A stretch of 64,000 nucleotides of DNA from Lentzea fradiae (lineage in GTDB: Bacteria > Actinomycetota > Actinomycetes > Mycobacteriales > Pseudonocardiaceae), in NCBI RefSeq assembly GCF_900100955.1, contig NZ_FNCC01000016.1:1-64000 (forward strand). Reading direction: 5' to 3'. The translations under genes were made by a program, and so were the position numbers. The notes under the pieces were generated by a model that was given only the letters and a program-made list of their open reading frames with translations, was not told where the DNA came from and made no database searches. Shown here piece by piece: positions 23,278 through 31,520 of this stretch. The first letter of the stretch is position 1; each line of letters starts with the position of its first letter.

Positions 23278-24252
23278 GTGCCGGTAGCCGTGTGCGGCAG
23301 CATCGCGACCGACCATCTGATGCACTTCCCAGGTCGATTCGCGGACCAGCTGGTCGCGGAGCGCCTCGACCGCGTGTCGCTGAGCTTCCTGGTCGACGAC
23401 CTCGTGGTCCGGCGCGGCGGCATCGGCGCGAACATCGCGTTCGGTCTCGGTGTGCTCGGCGTGCGGCCGGTGCTCGTCGGAGCAGTCGGCGCCGACTTCG
23501 CCGACTACCGCTCGTGGCTCGAGCGGCACGGCGTCGACACGTCCGGCGTGTACGTGTCGGAGATCGCGCACACCGCGCGGTTCGTCTGCACGACGGACGA
23601 CGACATGTGCCAGATCGCGTCCTTCTACGCGGGCGCGATGGCCGAGTCGCGCAACATCGAGCTCGCGCCGATCGCGGAGCGCGCCGGGGCCATCGACCTG
23701 GTCGTCATCAGCCCCGACGACCCCGCGGCCATGCTCCGCCACGCCGAGGAGTGCCGTCAGCGCGGCTACCGGTTCGCCGTCGACCCGTCGCAGCAGCTCG
23801 CCCGCATGGACGGTGAGCAGGCGCGCGCGTTCGTCGACGGCGCCGAGTTCCTCTTCAGCAACGACTACGAGTGGGAGCTGCTGCTGCAGAAGACCGGCTG
23901 GAACGAGGCCGACGTCCTGGCCCGCGTCGGCAGGCGCGTCACCACGCTCGGCGCCAAGGGCGTCGAGATCGTCGACCGCCACGGCTTCTCGCTGCACGTC
24001 CCCGCCGTCCCCGAGGTCGCGAAGACCGACCCGACCGGTGTCGGCGACGGCTTCCGCGCGGGCTTCCTCGCGGGCTTCACCGCCGGTCTGGGTCTCGAAC
24101 GCGCCGCCCAGCTCGGCTCGCTGATCGCCGTCGAGGTGCTCGAGACCGTGGGCACCCAGGAGTGGGTGCTGGACCGTGACGCGGCTCTCGACCGCCTGCG
24201 CGGCGCGTTCGGTGACGAGGCCGTCGAGGAGATCGCCCCCGTCCTGCCATGA
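23278..24252 (+). CDS. adoK: PfkB-family adenosine kinase
   Basis: 324 residues, the same length as M. tuberculosis AdoK (Rv2202c), which phosphorylates adenosine. Shared segments include VCGSIATDHLMHFPGRFADQ, VSLSFLVDDLVVRRGG, HTARFVCTTDDDMCQIASFYAGAM, FLFSNDYEWELLLQKTGW and the PfkB signature KTDPTGVGDGFRAGF with the catalytic Asp. GTG start after AGAGGAG. Purine-salvage role inferred from family and synteny. Confidence 0.92.
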   Translation: MPVAVCGSIATDHLMHFPGRFADQLVAERLDRVSLSFLVDDLVVRRGGIGANIAFGLGVLGVRPVLVGAVGADFADYRSWLERHGVDTSGVYVSEIAHTARFVCTTDDDMCQIASFYAGAMAESRNIELAPIAERAGAIDLVVISPDDPAAMLRHAEECRQRGYRFAVDPSQQLARMDGEQARAFVDGAEFLFSNDYEWELLLQKTGWNEADVLARVGRRVTTLGAKGVEIVDRHGFSLHVPAVPEVAKTDPTGVGDGFRAGFLAGFTAGLGLERAAQLGSLIAVEVLETVGTQEWVLDRDAALDRLRGAFGDEAVEEIAPVLP

Positions 24253-24259
24253 TCGGCTG

Positions 24260-25024
24260 ATGGGGAAGTACCTGTACGGCGACACCGGTGAGTCGCCTGA
24301 TCCGAAGTTCGACGCGCTGAGCTCACTGCTCGACGAGGGCACCTTCGCCCGCGCCGGGCAGCTCGGCGTCGCCGACGGCTGGCGCTGTCTCGAGATCGGG
24401 GGCGGCGGCGGGTCGGTGGCGAACTGGCTCGCCGACGCCGTCGCTCCCTCCGGCCACGTCACCGTGACCGACCTCGACGTGTCGCGGCTCGAGGAGCGCG
24501 ACAACGTCACCGTCCTGGAGCACGACGTGGCGTCCGGCGTCCTGCCGGGCAACGCGTTCGACCTGGTCCACGCCCGCCTCGTGCTCTTCCACCTGCCGTC
24601 GCGCGAGACGGTCCTGCGCAAGCTGCGCGACGCGCTGAGGCCCGGCGGCTGGCTGGTGCTGGAGGAGTTCGACCACCTGCCGCTCGACATCGTCTCGGCC
24701 GCCCCCGACGACGCGAAGCTGATCATGCGCGTGAAGAACGCCCTGCTCACGCTGCTCGACCAGGCGGGTGCCGAGCTGGCCTGGGGTGCGCGCATCGAGA
24801 AGGCCCTCGCCGACACCGGCCTGCGCGACGTCAGCGGTGCGCGCGAGGTGCAGGAGTGGCGGGGCGGCTCGGCCGGCTGCCGGATGCTCGCCGCCACCGC
24901 GAGCCTGGTGCGCGCGAAGCTGCCGCTCACCGACGACGAGTTCGACCGCTATCTGGAACTGATGGCCGCGCCGCAGACCGTCGTCAGCTCGTACGCGATC
25001 TGCAGCGCCCAGGGCCGCAGGTAG
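24260..25024 (+). CDS. SAM-dependent methyltransferase
   Basis: 254 residues. WRCLEIGGGGGSVANWLADAV is SAM motif I, VTVTDLDVSRLE motif II, NAFDLVHARLVLFHLPSRETVLRKLRDALRPGGWLVLEEFD motifs II–III. Substrate unknown. ATG 24260 lies seven bases after adoK, so the genes are likely cotranscribed. Ends just before a strong bidirectional terminator shared with asnB. Confidence 0.85.
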   Translation: MGKYLYGDTGESPDPKFDALSSLLDEGTFARAGQLGVADGWRCLEIGGGGGSVANWLADAVAPSGHVTVTDLDVSRLEERDNVTVLEHDVASGVLPGNAFDLVHARLVLFHLPSRETVLRKLRDALRPGGWLVLEEFDHLPLDIVSAAPDDAKLIMRVKNALLTLLDQAGAELAWGARIEKALADTGLRDVSGAREVQEWRGGSAGCRMLAATASLVRAKLPLTDDEFDRYLELMAAPQTVVSSYAICSAQGRR

Positions 25025-25026
25025 AG

Positions 25027-25064
25027 ACGTCCAGGGGCCCCTCCGCGGAGGGGCCCCTGGACGT
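25027..25064. terminator. Perfect 38-base palindromic terminator
   Basis: ACGTCCAGGGGCCCCTCCG and its exact reverse complement adjoin without spacer between the convergent methyltransferase and asnB genes. Confidence 0.85.
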
Positions 25065-25069
25065 GCGGG

Positions 25070-26998
25070 TCAGAGCTTGACCGGGTACTGCGGCTCCGGC
25101 ACGACCGGCTGGATCCTGGCCTCGACGAAGATGCCGTGCCAGATCATGAACACCAGCAGCGCCCAGATGCGGCGGCTGTGGTCGAGCACGCCGGAGCGGT
25201 GCTCCTCGATCAGCCGCAGCACCGCGCCCTTGTCGATGTACCGGTCGGTCTGCGACGAACGCACCACGTCCACGGCCCAGTCGTGCATCTCGTCCTTGAG
25301 CCAGTGCCGGATCGGCACCGGGAAGCCGAGCTTGCGGCGGTTCAGCACGTGCGCGGGCACGATGTCGCGGATCGCCTTGCGCAGCGCGAACTTCGTGGTG
25401 TCCGGCGTGATCTTGAGGTCGCTCGGGATCTGCGACGCGATCCGGAAGACCTCCGGGTCGAGGAACGGCACCCGCAGCTCCAGCGAGTTCGCCATCGTCA
25501 TCTTGTCGGCCTTGACCAGGATGTCGCCGCGCAGCCACGTGAACAGGTCCACGTGCTGCATCCGCGTCACCGGGTCCCAGTCGCGCGACTCGCGGTACGG
25601 CTGGGCCGTGACGTCCATGTGGGACACAGCCGGGTCGTACGTCCGCAGCACCTGGCGCAGGTGGTCGTCGAGGAAGATGCGCGCGTTGCCGTAGTAGCGC
25701 TCCTCCAGCGTGAGCGCGCCGCGACGCAGCAAGTCCTTGCCCCGCACGCCGTGCGGGATCTTCGTCGAGACCTTGCCCATCGCCTTGCGCAGCGCGCCGG
25801 GCACCTTCTCGAACGCCGCCAGCGACAACGGCTCGCGGTAGATCGTGTACCCGCCGAACAGCTCGTCCGCGCCCTCGCCGGACAGCACCACCTTCACGTG
25901 CTGCCGCGCCTCACGGGCGATGAACCACAGCGGCACCAGCGCCGGGTCCGCCACCGGGTCGTCGAGGTACCAGGTGATCAGCGGCAGCGCGTCCATCATC
26001 TCCTGCGCGCTGACCGTGCGGACGACGTGCTTCACCCCGATCAGCGCAGCCGACTCCGCGGCCACGTCGACCTCGGAGAAGCCCTGGCGCTCGAACCCCG
26101 TCGTGAACGTGATCAGGTCCGGGTTGTGCTCCTTGGCGAGCGCCGCCACGACCGTCGAGTCGATGCCGCCGGACAGGAACGAGCCGACCGTCACGTCCGC
26201 GCGCATGTGCTTGGCGACCGAGTCGCGCAGCGCGGCGGTGATGTCGTCGTACAGCGCGTTCGCCTCGGCCTCGCTGCGCACGGTGCGGACCTTGAAGCTG
26301 GCGGGGAAGTAGCGCTCGAACTTCGGCCGCGTGCCCGGCGTGAGCGTGAACGAGTGTCCCGACTCGACACGCGAGATCTGCTCGTGCAGCGACTCGGGCT
26401 CCGGCACGTACTGCAGCGTGAGGTAGTGCTGCAGGCCCTTGACGTTCATCGTCGGCTCGATGCCGAGGGACGAGGCGATCTCCAGCAGGATCTTCTTCTC
26501 ACTGGCGAACGCGACACCGCGCCTGCCCTGCGCCCAGTACAAGGGCTTGATGCCGAACGGGTCGCGGCCGCCGTAGAGCACGTCGCGCTCGGAGTCCCAG
26601 ATGATGAAGGCGAACATGCCGCGCAGGCGCGTGATCGCGGCCTGGCCGAGGTAGTGGTAGGCGGCGACGATCGTCTCGGTGTCGCCGTCGGTGTGGAAGA
26701 CCGCGCCGTGCCTCTCGGTGAGCTCGGCCCGCAGCTCCAGGTAGTTGTAGATCTCGCCGTTGAAGTTGATCGTGTACCGGTTCGGCGACTCCGGCGGTCC
26801 CCAGGTCAGCGGCTGGTGGGAGTGCTCGATGTCGATGATGGCGAGCCGGTTGAAGCCGAAGACGACCTCGTCCACCCGCCGGGTTCCGCTCTCGTCAGGC
26901 CCGCGGTGACGCATGCAGCGCAGCGCCGCCTCCACCGCAGGCCGTGCGTTCTCCGCCTCGTTCTCGCTGGGGCAAACAAGTCCTGCCAGGCCGCACAA
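25070..26998 (-). CDS. asnB: Glutamine-hydrolysing asparagine synthetase
   Basis: 642 residues. The N-terminal glutaminase begins with the nucleophile Cys2 (CGLAGLV) and has RHRGPDESG, NRLAIIDI and NFNGEIYNY; the C-terminal synthetase has the ATP loop SFLSGGIDSTVVAAL and SGEGADELFGGY. The TTG at 26998 is chosen because it places Cys at position 2, as the enzyme requires, and follows GAGAGGTG. A frame open to 27016 would add residues before the nucleophile. Divergent from ctaC. Confidence 0.94.
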   Translation of the reverse strand: MCGLAGLVCPSENEAENARPAVEAALRCMRHRGPDESGTRRVDEVVFGFNRLAIIDIEHSHQPLTWGPPESPNRYTINFNGEIYNYLELRAELTERHGAVFHTDGDTETIVAAYHYLGQAAITRLRGMFAFIIWDSERDVLYGGRDPFGIKPLYWAQGRRGVAFASEKKILLEIASSLGIEPTMNVKGLQHYLTLQYVPEPESLHEQISRVESGHSFTLTPGTRPKFERYFPASFKVRTVRSEAEANALYDDITAALRDSVAKHMRADVTVGSFLSGGIDSTVVAALAKEHNPDLITFTTGFERQGFSEVDVAAESAALIGVKHVVRTVSAQEMMDALPLITWYLDDPVADPALVPLWFIAREARQHVKVVLSGEGADELFGGYTIYREPLSLAAFEKVPGALRKAMGKVSTKIPHGVRGKDLLRRGALTLEERYYGNARIFLDDHLRQVLRTYDPAVSHMDVTAQPYRESRDWDPVTRMQHVDLFTWLRGDILVKADKMTMANSLELRVPFLDPEVFRIASQIPSDLKITPDTTKFALRKAIRDIVPAHVLNRRKLGFPVPIRHWLKDEMHDWAVDVVRSSQTDRYIDKGAVLRLIEEHRSGVLDHSRRIWALLVFMIWHGIFVEARIQPVVPEPQYPVKL

Positions 26999-27179
26999 GG
27001 CTCTCGCACCTCTCAAGGAACAGGAAGGGGAAGACCACGGGGAAGCCCCCAGTATGCCGAAGGGGGTCCCTGTGACCGAAACTGCACCGCAGCGGCGGTG
27101 CCCCCGAGGGGTGAGCGTCGTTCAGCTGAGCTACGCTCCCGCTTGATCCGTTGGCATGGAACGAGGAGGCGGGCGAGCA

Positions 27180-28112
27180 GTGGGCCTGAAGGAGGGCACC
27201 AGGGCATCCCGGCTGGTGAAGACCGCTGGGCTGGTCGGCCTGGTCGGTATCGGGGCCACCGGTTGCTCCACGGACGAGGTGCTGCGCTTCGGATGGCCTC
27301 AGGCCGTCACGCCGCAGGCCGAGGAGATGCGCGAGCTCTGGACCTGGTCCGTGATCGCGGCGCTGGTCGTCGGCGTCATCGTGTGGGGCCTGATCCTGTG
27401 GTCGGTGGTGTTCCACCGCAAGAAGTCGGAAGAGCTGCCGCGTCAGACCGCGTACAACCTCCCGCTGGAGGTCGTGCTCATCGTCGTGCCGACGGTGATC
27501 GTGGCGGTGTTGTTCTACTTCACGGCCGTGACGCAGAACTACGTGACGGACAAGTCGGGCAAGCCGGACGTGGCCGTCGACGTCATCGGGTTCCAGTGGA
27601 ACTGGGAGTTCCAGTACCCCGACCACAAGACCGAAGAGGGCAACGTGGTCAGCACGGTCGGCACCTCGGGCGAGATCCCGGTGATGGTGCTCCCGGCCGG
27701 CAAGCGCATCCAGTTCTCGCTGCGCTCGACCGACGTCATCCACTCGTTCTTCGTGCCGGAGTTCCACTTCAAGCGGGACGTCTTCCCGATGCCGGAGAAG
27801 AACAACCAGGACAACGTCTTCCAGATCGACCAGATCGACCGGCCCGGCGCGTTCGTCGGCCGCTGCGCCGAGCTGTGCGGCTCCTACCACGCGATGATGA
27901 ACTTCGAGGTCCGCGCCCTGGAGTCGGACGACTTCGACCGGTACATCGAGCTGCGCAAGCAGGTCAACGAGAAGACGGGCAAGCCGTACACCACGGCCGA
28001 GGCGCTCGCGCAGGTCAACTGCGGTGAGCTGTGTGCGCCGCTGGCCACCACGACCACCCCGTTCAACACCGACCGGACGGCTCGTGAAGCCTCCGGCGCG
28101 GGTCAGAAGTAG
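27180..28112 (+). CDS. ctaC: Cytochrome c oxidase subunit II
   Basis: 310 residues: a lipoprotein-type signal with GIGATGC, two transmembrane helices (WTWSVIAALVVGVIVWGLILW and LPLEVVLIVVPTVIVAVLFYF) and an external CuA cupredoxin domain with HSFFVPEFHFK and CAELCGSYHAMM (CuA ligands). It takes electrons from the bc1 complex's cytochrome cc. GTG 27180 follows GAGGAGG; the upstream ATG at 27156 lies before that site. A C-terminal extension adds an extra CGELC pair. First gene of a ctaC-ctaF pair. Confidence 0.95.
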   Translation: MGLKEGTRASRLVKTAGLVGLVGIGATGCSTDEVLRFGWPQAVTPQAEEMRELWTWSVIAALVVGVIVWGLILWSVVFHRKKSEELPRQTAYNLPLEVVLIVVPTVIVAVLFYFTAVTQNYVTDKSGKPDVAVDVIGFQWNWEFQYPDHKTEEGNVVSTVGTSGEIPVMVLPAGKRIQFSLRSTDVIHSFFVPEFHFKRDVFPMPEKNNQDNVFQIDQIDRPGAFVGRCAELCGSYHAMMNFEVRALESDDFDRYIELRKQVNEKTGKPYTTAEALAQVNCGELCAPLATTTTPFNTDRTAREASGAGQK

Positions 28113-28127
28113 GGACACGCCCCCGCG

Positions 28128-28544
28128 ATGAAGATCGAAGCTCGCGTATTCGACCTGGTGATGGCCTTCTCGTTCCTGATGGCCATCGTCTACGGCTACT
28201 GGACGCACCTGGCCACCGGACACGTCGAGCCCACCGGCACGGTGGCGCTCGCGCTGTCCGGCGGTCTGGCCCTCATCACCGGCACCTACTTCCGGTTCGT
28301 CGCCCGTCGCATCGAGGTCCGTCCGGAGGACAACCCCGAGGCCGAGGTCTCCGACGGTGCCGGTGAGCTGGGCTTCTTCAGCCCCGGCTCGTACTGGCCG
28401 GTCGGCCTCGCGGCCGCGGCCGCGATCACCGGTGTCGCCGTGGCGTTCTGGCAGGTGTGGCTGCTGGTCGTCGCCGTCGTCCTGGTGCTGGTCGCCGTCG
28501 GCGGTCTGGTGTTCGAGTACCACACCGGCCCCAACCACGACTGA
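28128..28544 (+). CDS. ctaF: Cytochrome c oxidase subunit IV (actinobacterial)
   Basis: 138 residues, four hydrophobic segments (LVMAFSFLMAIVYGYWTHL, TVALALSGGLALITGTYF, WPVGLAAAAAITGVAVAFW, LLVVAVVLVLVAVGGLVFEY). It matches the actinobacterial CtaF subunit of aa3 oxidase encoded after ctaC. The stop TGA overlaps a GATATC palindrome. Confidence 0.9.
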   Translation: MKIEARVFDLVMAFSFLMAIVYGYWTHLATGHVEPTGTVALALSGGLALITGTYFRFVARRIEVRPEDNPEAEVSDGAGELGFFSPGSYWPVGLAAAAAITGVAVAFWQVWLLVVAVVLVLVAVGGLVFEYHTGPNHD

Positions 28545-28561
28545 TATCCGATATATCGGAT
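28543..28561. repeat. GATATC-family palindrome at the ctaF stop
   Basis: GATATCCGATATATC continuing to GGATA, containing the perfect palindrome TATCCGATATATCGGATA. The TGA of ctaF overlaps its first bases. Confidence 0.85.
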
Positions 28562-28568
28562 ACTTGCG

Positions 28569-28595
28569 AGGCCCCCTCCCCGGTGGAGGGGGCCT
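28569..28595. terminator. ctaF terminator hairpin
   Basis: AGGCCCCCTCC pairs with GGAGGGGGCCT around a 5-base loop, just after the palindrome. Confidence 0.8.
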
Positions 28596-28620
28596 TCGTC
28601 GTCTCGCAGGACGATAAATC

Positions 28621-28642
28621 GATATGTGATATATCGCATATC
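28621..28642. repeat. 22-base GATATC-family palindrome between two terminators
   Basis: GATATGTGATATATCGCATATC: nested GATATATC core with GATATG/CATATC arms, near-perfect dyad. It sits midway between the ctaF and plsC terminators. Confidence 0.8.
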
Positions 28643-28658
28643 AGTTTGCGTCCTTCAC

Positions 28659-28705
28659 GCGAAAAGGGCCCGTGCCGCCGAGCTGGCGGGACGGGCCCTT
28701 TTCGC
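28659..28705. terminator. Terminator of the minus-strand plsC gene
   Basis: GCGAAAAGGGCCCGT pairs perfectly with ACGGGCCCTTTTCGC around a 17-base loop containing a smaller stem; A/T runs flank it for both directions. Confidence 0.8.
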
Positions 28706-28718
28706 AGGTGCTGAGGAC

Positions 28719-29402
28719 TTACGCGGCGGCGGGAAGCTTCTCCGGCGTCTTCTGGTACGCGTCGACGTACTCCTGGCCGCTCAGGTCGAGGATGCGGTAG
28801 ATGATCTCGTCGGTGACGCTGCGCAGGACCGGAAGCGAGTCCTGCATGCCGTCGTACCGGCTGAAGTCGAGCGGCTCGCCGAACCGGACCGTCACCGGCA
28901 CGATCTTCGGGAACTTGCTGCCGACCGGCTGGACCTTGTCCGTGCCGATGATGCCGACGGGCACGACGGGGGCACCGGACTCCAGCGCCATGCGCGCCAC
29001 ACCGGTGCGACCGCGGTGGAGCTTGCCGTCGAGCGACCGGGTGCCCTCCGGGTAGATGGCGAAGGCGTCACCGCGGGCGAGGATCTCGGCGGCCGTGTCG
29101 AGCGCGGCACGGGCGTCACGGCCCTTGCCGCGGTGCACCGGCACGTGACCGAGCGACGAGAAGAACCAGCGCGACAACGACCCCTTCAGGCCCGTGCCGG
29201 TGAAGTACTCCGCCTTCGCGAGGAACGACACACGACGCGGCACCACCATCGGGATCACGACGCTGTCGATGAAGCTGAGGTGGTTGGCCGCCAGGATGAC
29301 GGGCCCGTCGGCAGGGATGTTCTCCAGCCCGTCGACCACCGGGCGGTAGACGACACGGGCTGCGCGCGCGACGACGTGCTTCATCACCGGGTAGAGAACC
29401 AT
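28719..29402 (-). CDS. 1-acyl-sn-glycerol-3-phosphate acyltransferase family protein
   Basis: 227 residues of the PlsC fold. NHLSFIDS (H-x4-D catalytic motif) and FAIYPEGTRS (phosphate-binding EGTR) are present, with an N-terminal membrane-associated segment. It acylates lysophosphatidate or a related lipid. ATG 29402 (MVLYPVMKHV) matches the start of the paralogue at 54672. The two share EYFTGTGLKG, LESGAP and LSGQEYVD blocks. Confidence 0.88.
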   Translation of the reverse strand: MVLYPVMKHVVARAARVVYRPVVDGLENIPADGPVILAANHLSFIDSVVIPMVVPRRVSFLAKAEYFTGTGLKGSLSRWFFSSLGHVPVHRGKGRDARAALDTAAEILARGDAFAIYPEGTRSLDGKLHRGRTGVARMALESGAPVVPVGIIGTDKVQPVGSKFPKIVPVTVRFGEPLDFSRYDGMQDSLPVLRSVTDEIIYRILDLSGQEYVDAYQKTPEKLPAAA

Positions 29403-29703
29403 GCCTCCAGCATTCCAGGTGAGGATTGCCACGACGTTGCCACGTGGCGTGCATCTCGGGTCCATCACTCGCTCGGACTACGAAAGTCCAGCGGTCGTGC
29501 GAGCTGGGTCACCCGTCGGCGACGACGTGTGACGAAACACGCGTGACGCAGCGGTCACGACCCGGGACGCGACGCGAAACGGACGAGGGCGCGAAACCGG
29601 CCGCATCGGTCGGGGGACCTGGGTGTCGCCGGCAAGCCGCCGACTGGAACCAGCAGCCCGGCCTGGCCGGCGGTGAGGCCCGGCAGAGATGAGGCTCAGT
29701 CGA
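29403..29703. other. Spacer with riboswitch-like segment on + strand
   Basis: Gene-free. The stretch CGGGGGACCTGGGTG followed by CGCCGGCAAGCCGCCGACTG and ACCAGCAGCCCGG (about 29611–29665) has the look of an actinobacterial 5'-leader RNA, reminiscent of the ydaO (c-di-AMP) class, but no + strand gene follows; tandem repeats do. Identification is tentative and from memory of the motif only. Confidence 0.2.
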
Positions 29704-29773
29704 CGATCGGGCTCAGCCAGCGATCGGGCTCAGCCAGCGCCTCGGGCTCAGCCAGCGCCTCGGCTTCAGTCGG
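29704..29773. repeat. 17–18-base tandem repeat
   Basis: Two exact copies of CGATCGGGCTCAGCCAG (29704–29720, 29721–29737), then CGCCTCGGGCTCAGCCAG (29738–29755) and a degenerate fourth (29756–29773). Related CAGCC/CTCTGGCC words continue to about 29935. No gene is supported here. Confidence 0.85.
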
Positions 29774-29938
29774 CAGCCGAGCGCAGCAGGCGGTCGCGCC
29801 CAGCCAGTGCTCTGGCCCGAGTCGACGATGCCCTCTCCGCTCCGGCACGGGCAGCCTCCGGCACCGGCAGCCTCTGGCCACGCCAGCTCTGAGCCCGCCA
29901 GGCACCGGTCTCGCCCGGCCTCGGCCCCGCCAGGCCCC

Positions 29939-29963
29939 GTCCCGGACGCACCGCGTCCGGGAC
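29939..29963. terminator. trpD terminator hairpin
   Basis: GTCCCGGACGC pairs perfectly with GCGTCCGGGAC around ACC, just past the trpD stop on the minus strand. Confidence 0.7.
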
Positions 29964-29985
29964 CCGATCGAGCCGAAGCCCGGCC

Positions 29986-31026
29986 TCAGCCCTTCAGGGC
30001 CTGTGAGAGCTCCGCCCAGCGGCTCAGCAGCGTCGCCGCCCTGCCCGAGTCGATGGCGTCCGCCGCGCGGCTCAGCGAGGCCGTCAGGTCGGCGTGCAGG
30101 TCGTCGGAGAACCCGCCGTGCGCCGCGATGGCGCCCGCGGCGTTCACGAGCACGGCGTCGCGCACGGACCCGGTCTTGCCGGCCACGAGGTCGCGGACCA
30201 CCTCGGCGTTGACGGACGCGTCGCCGCCCTTCAGGTCCTCCTCGCGGGCGGGCTGCACGCCCAGCGCCGCCGGGTCGATGGTCTCGGTGCGCACCACGCC
30301 GTCCTGGGCGAGCCAGGCGGACGTGGTCGTGGTCGTGGTGATCTCGTCGAGGCCGTCGTCGCCGCGCACGACCAGGGCGGTGTTGTTCCTGCGTGCGAAC
30401 ACGCCGGCGATCAGCGGTGCCGCGGACGCCCGCGCGCAGCCGATCAGGCCGACGGTGGGCTGTGCCGGGTTCGTCAGGGGGCCGAGCAGGTTGAACGAGG
30501 TCGGGATGCCGATCTCACGCCGCACCGGGCCCGCGTGGCGGAAGCCGGGGTGGAACACCGGCGCGAAGCAGAAGCCGATGCCCAGCTCGCCCACGGTGGC
30601 CCGCACGCCCTCCGGCGGCAGGTCGATGGCGACGCCGAGGGCCTCCAGGACGTCCGCCGTGCCGCACTGCGACGACGCCGCACGGTTGCCGTGCTTCACG
30701 ACCGGGACGCCCGCCGCGGCCGTGACGATCGCGGCCATCGTCGAAATGTTCACCGAACCGGAATGATCGCCGCCGGTGCCCACGATGTCGGCCGCCCGCA
30801 CGTCCACGGTGAAGCGGCGCGCGTGGTTCAGCATCATCGTGGCGAGGCCGTCGACCTCCTCCGGCGTCTCGCCCTTCGCGCGCAGCGCGACGATGAACGC
30901 CGAGATCTGCGCAGGGGTCGCCTCGCCGGACATCACCCTGTCCATGCCCCACGCGGTGTCGTCCGCGGTCAGGTCGACGCCGTCGATCAGGCGGTTGAGC
31001 AGCGAGGACCAGGTGCGTTCAGCCAT
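29986..31026 (-). CDS. trpD: Anthranilate phosphoribosyltransferase
   Basis: 346 residues; joins PRPP to anthranilate in tryptophan synthesis. ADIVGTGGDHSGSVNISTMAAIV holds the PRPP-binding GTGGD and NISTM loops; VVKHGNRAASSQCGTADVLEALG and PTSFNLLGPLTNPA are family motifs. It stands alone, away from other trp genes, as does Rv2192c in mycobacteria, and lies six bases downstream of the receiver-like gene. Confidence 0.95.
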   Translation of the reverse strand: MAERTWSSLLNRLIDGVDLTADDTAWGMDRVMSGEATPAQISAFIVALRAKGETPEEVDGLATMMLNHARRFTVDVRAADIVGTGGDHSGSVNISTMAAIVTAAAGVPVVKHGNRAASSQCGTADVLEALGVAIDLPPEGVRATVGELGIGFCFAPVFHPGFRHAGPVRREIGIPTSFNLLGPLTNPAQPTVGLIGCARASAAPLIAGVFARRNNTALVVRGDDGLDEITTTTTTSAWLAQDGVVRTETIDPAALGVQPAREEDLKGGDASVNAEVVRDLVAGKTGSVRDAVLVNAAGAIAAHGGFSDDLHADLTASLSRAADAIDSGRAATLLSRWAELSQALKG

Positions 31027-31032
31027 GCCGGC

Positions 31033-31443
31033 TCAGCCCTTGACGACGGGAACAGCCGAGCTCCGCAGCACCTCGGCCACGGTCTCGGCGGCGGCCAGCG
31101 GGTCGAGCGGGTGCACCAGCACCGCGTCGGCCTGCGACCAGGTGGCGAGCCAGCGGTCGTCCTTGCGGCGGACCGCGACGACGACCGGCGGGCAGTCGGT
31201 GATCTCGTTCTTGAGCTGGCGGGACAGGCCCATGCCGCCGGTCGGCTGCGCCTCGCCGTCGAGGATCAGCAGGTCGACGGTGGTGTTGTCGACCTCGTAG
31301 AGGACGTCGGCGATCGTCCCCGCCTCGACGAACTCGACGCGGGGCAGGTCGGGGGCCGGGCGGCGGCCGACCGCGGTGATGATCGTCTCACGCACCTCGG
31401 GGCGGTGGCTGAACACCAGGATCTTCGTGGTCTGCGTGCTCAT
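31033..31443 (-). CDS. CheY-like receiver-domain protein
   Basis: 136 residues: KILVFSHRPEVRETIITAV, then TTVDLLILDGEA with a central Asp at the phosphoacceptor position, and PPVVVAVRRKDD. The N-terminal acidic pair of true receivers is missing (FSHRP instead of DD), so it may be a degenerate or phosphorylation-independent receiver. No output domain. Directly precedes trpD (six-base gap), suggesting cotranscription. Confidence 0.7.
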   Translation of the reverse strand: MSTQTTKILVFSHRPEVRETIITAVGRRPAPDLPRVEFVEAGTIADVLYEVDNTTVDLLILDGEAQPTGGMGLSRQLKNEITDCPPVVVAVRRKDDRWLATWSQADAVLVHPLDPLAAAETVAEVLRSSAVPVVKG

Positions 31444-31520
31444 GTCTCGATCCTCCGCTGCGGCTGCCGACTGCGGTCCTAAGCAACGACCCCGGAAAAG
31501 TGACCAAGGTCGCCGCGATG

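Noticed and set aside
29426..30212. Several Ser/Arg/Pro-rich frames in the trpD 3' spacer
   Set aside because: They cross tandem repeats and trpD antisense; no motif or start signal supports them.
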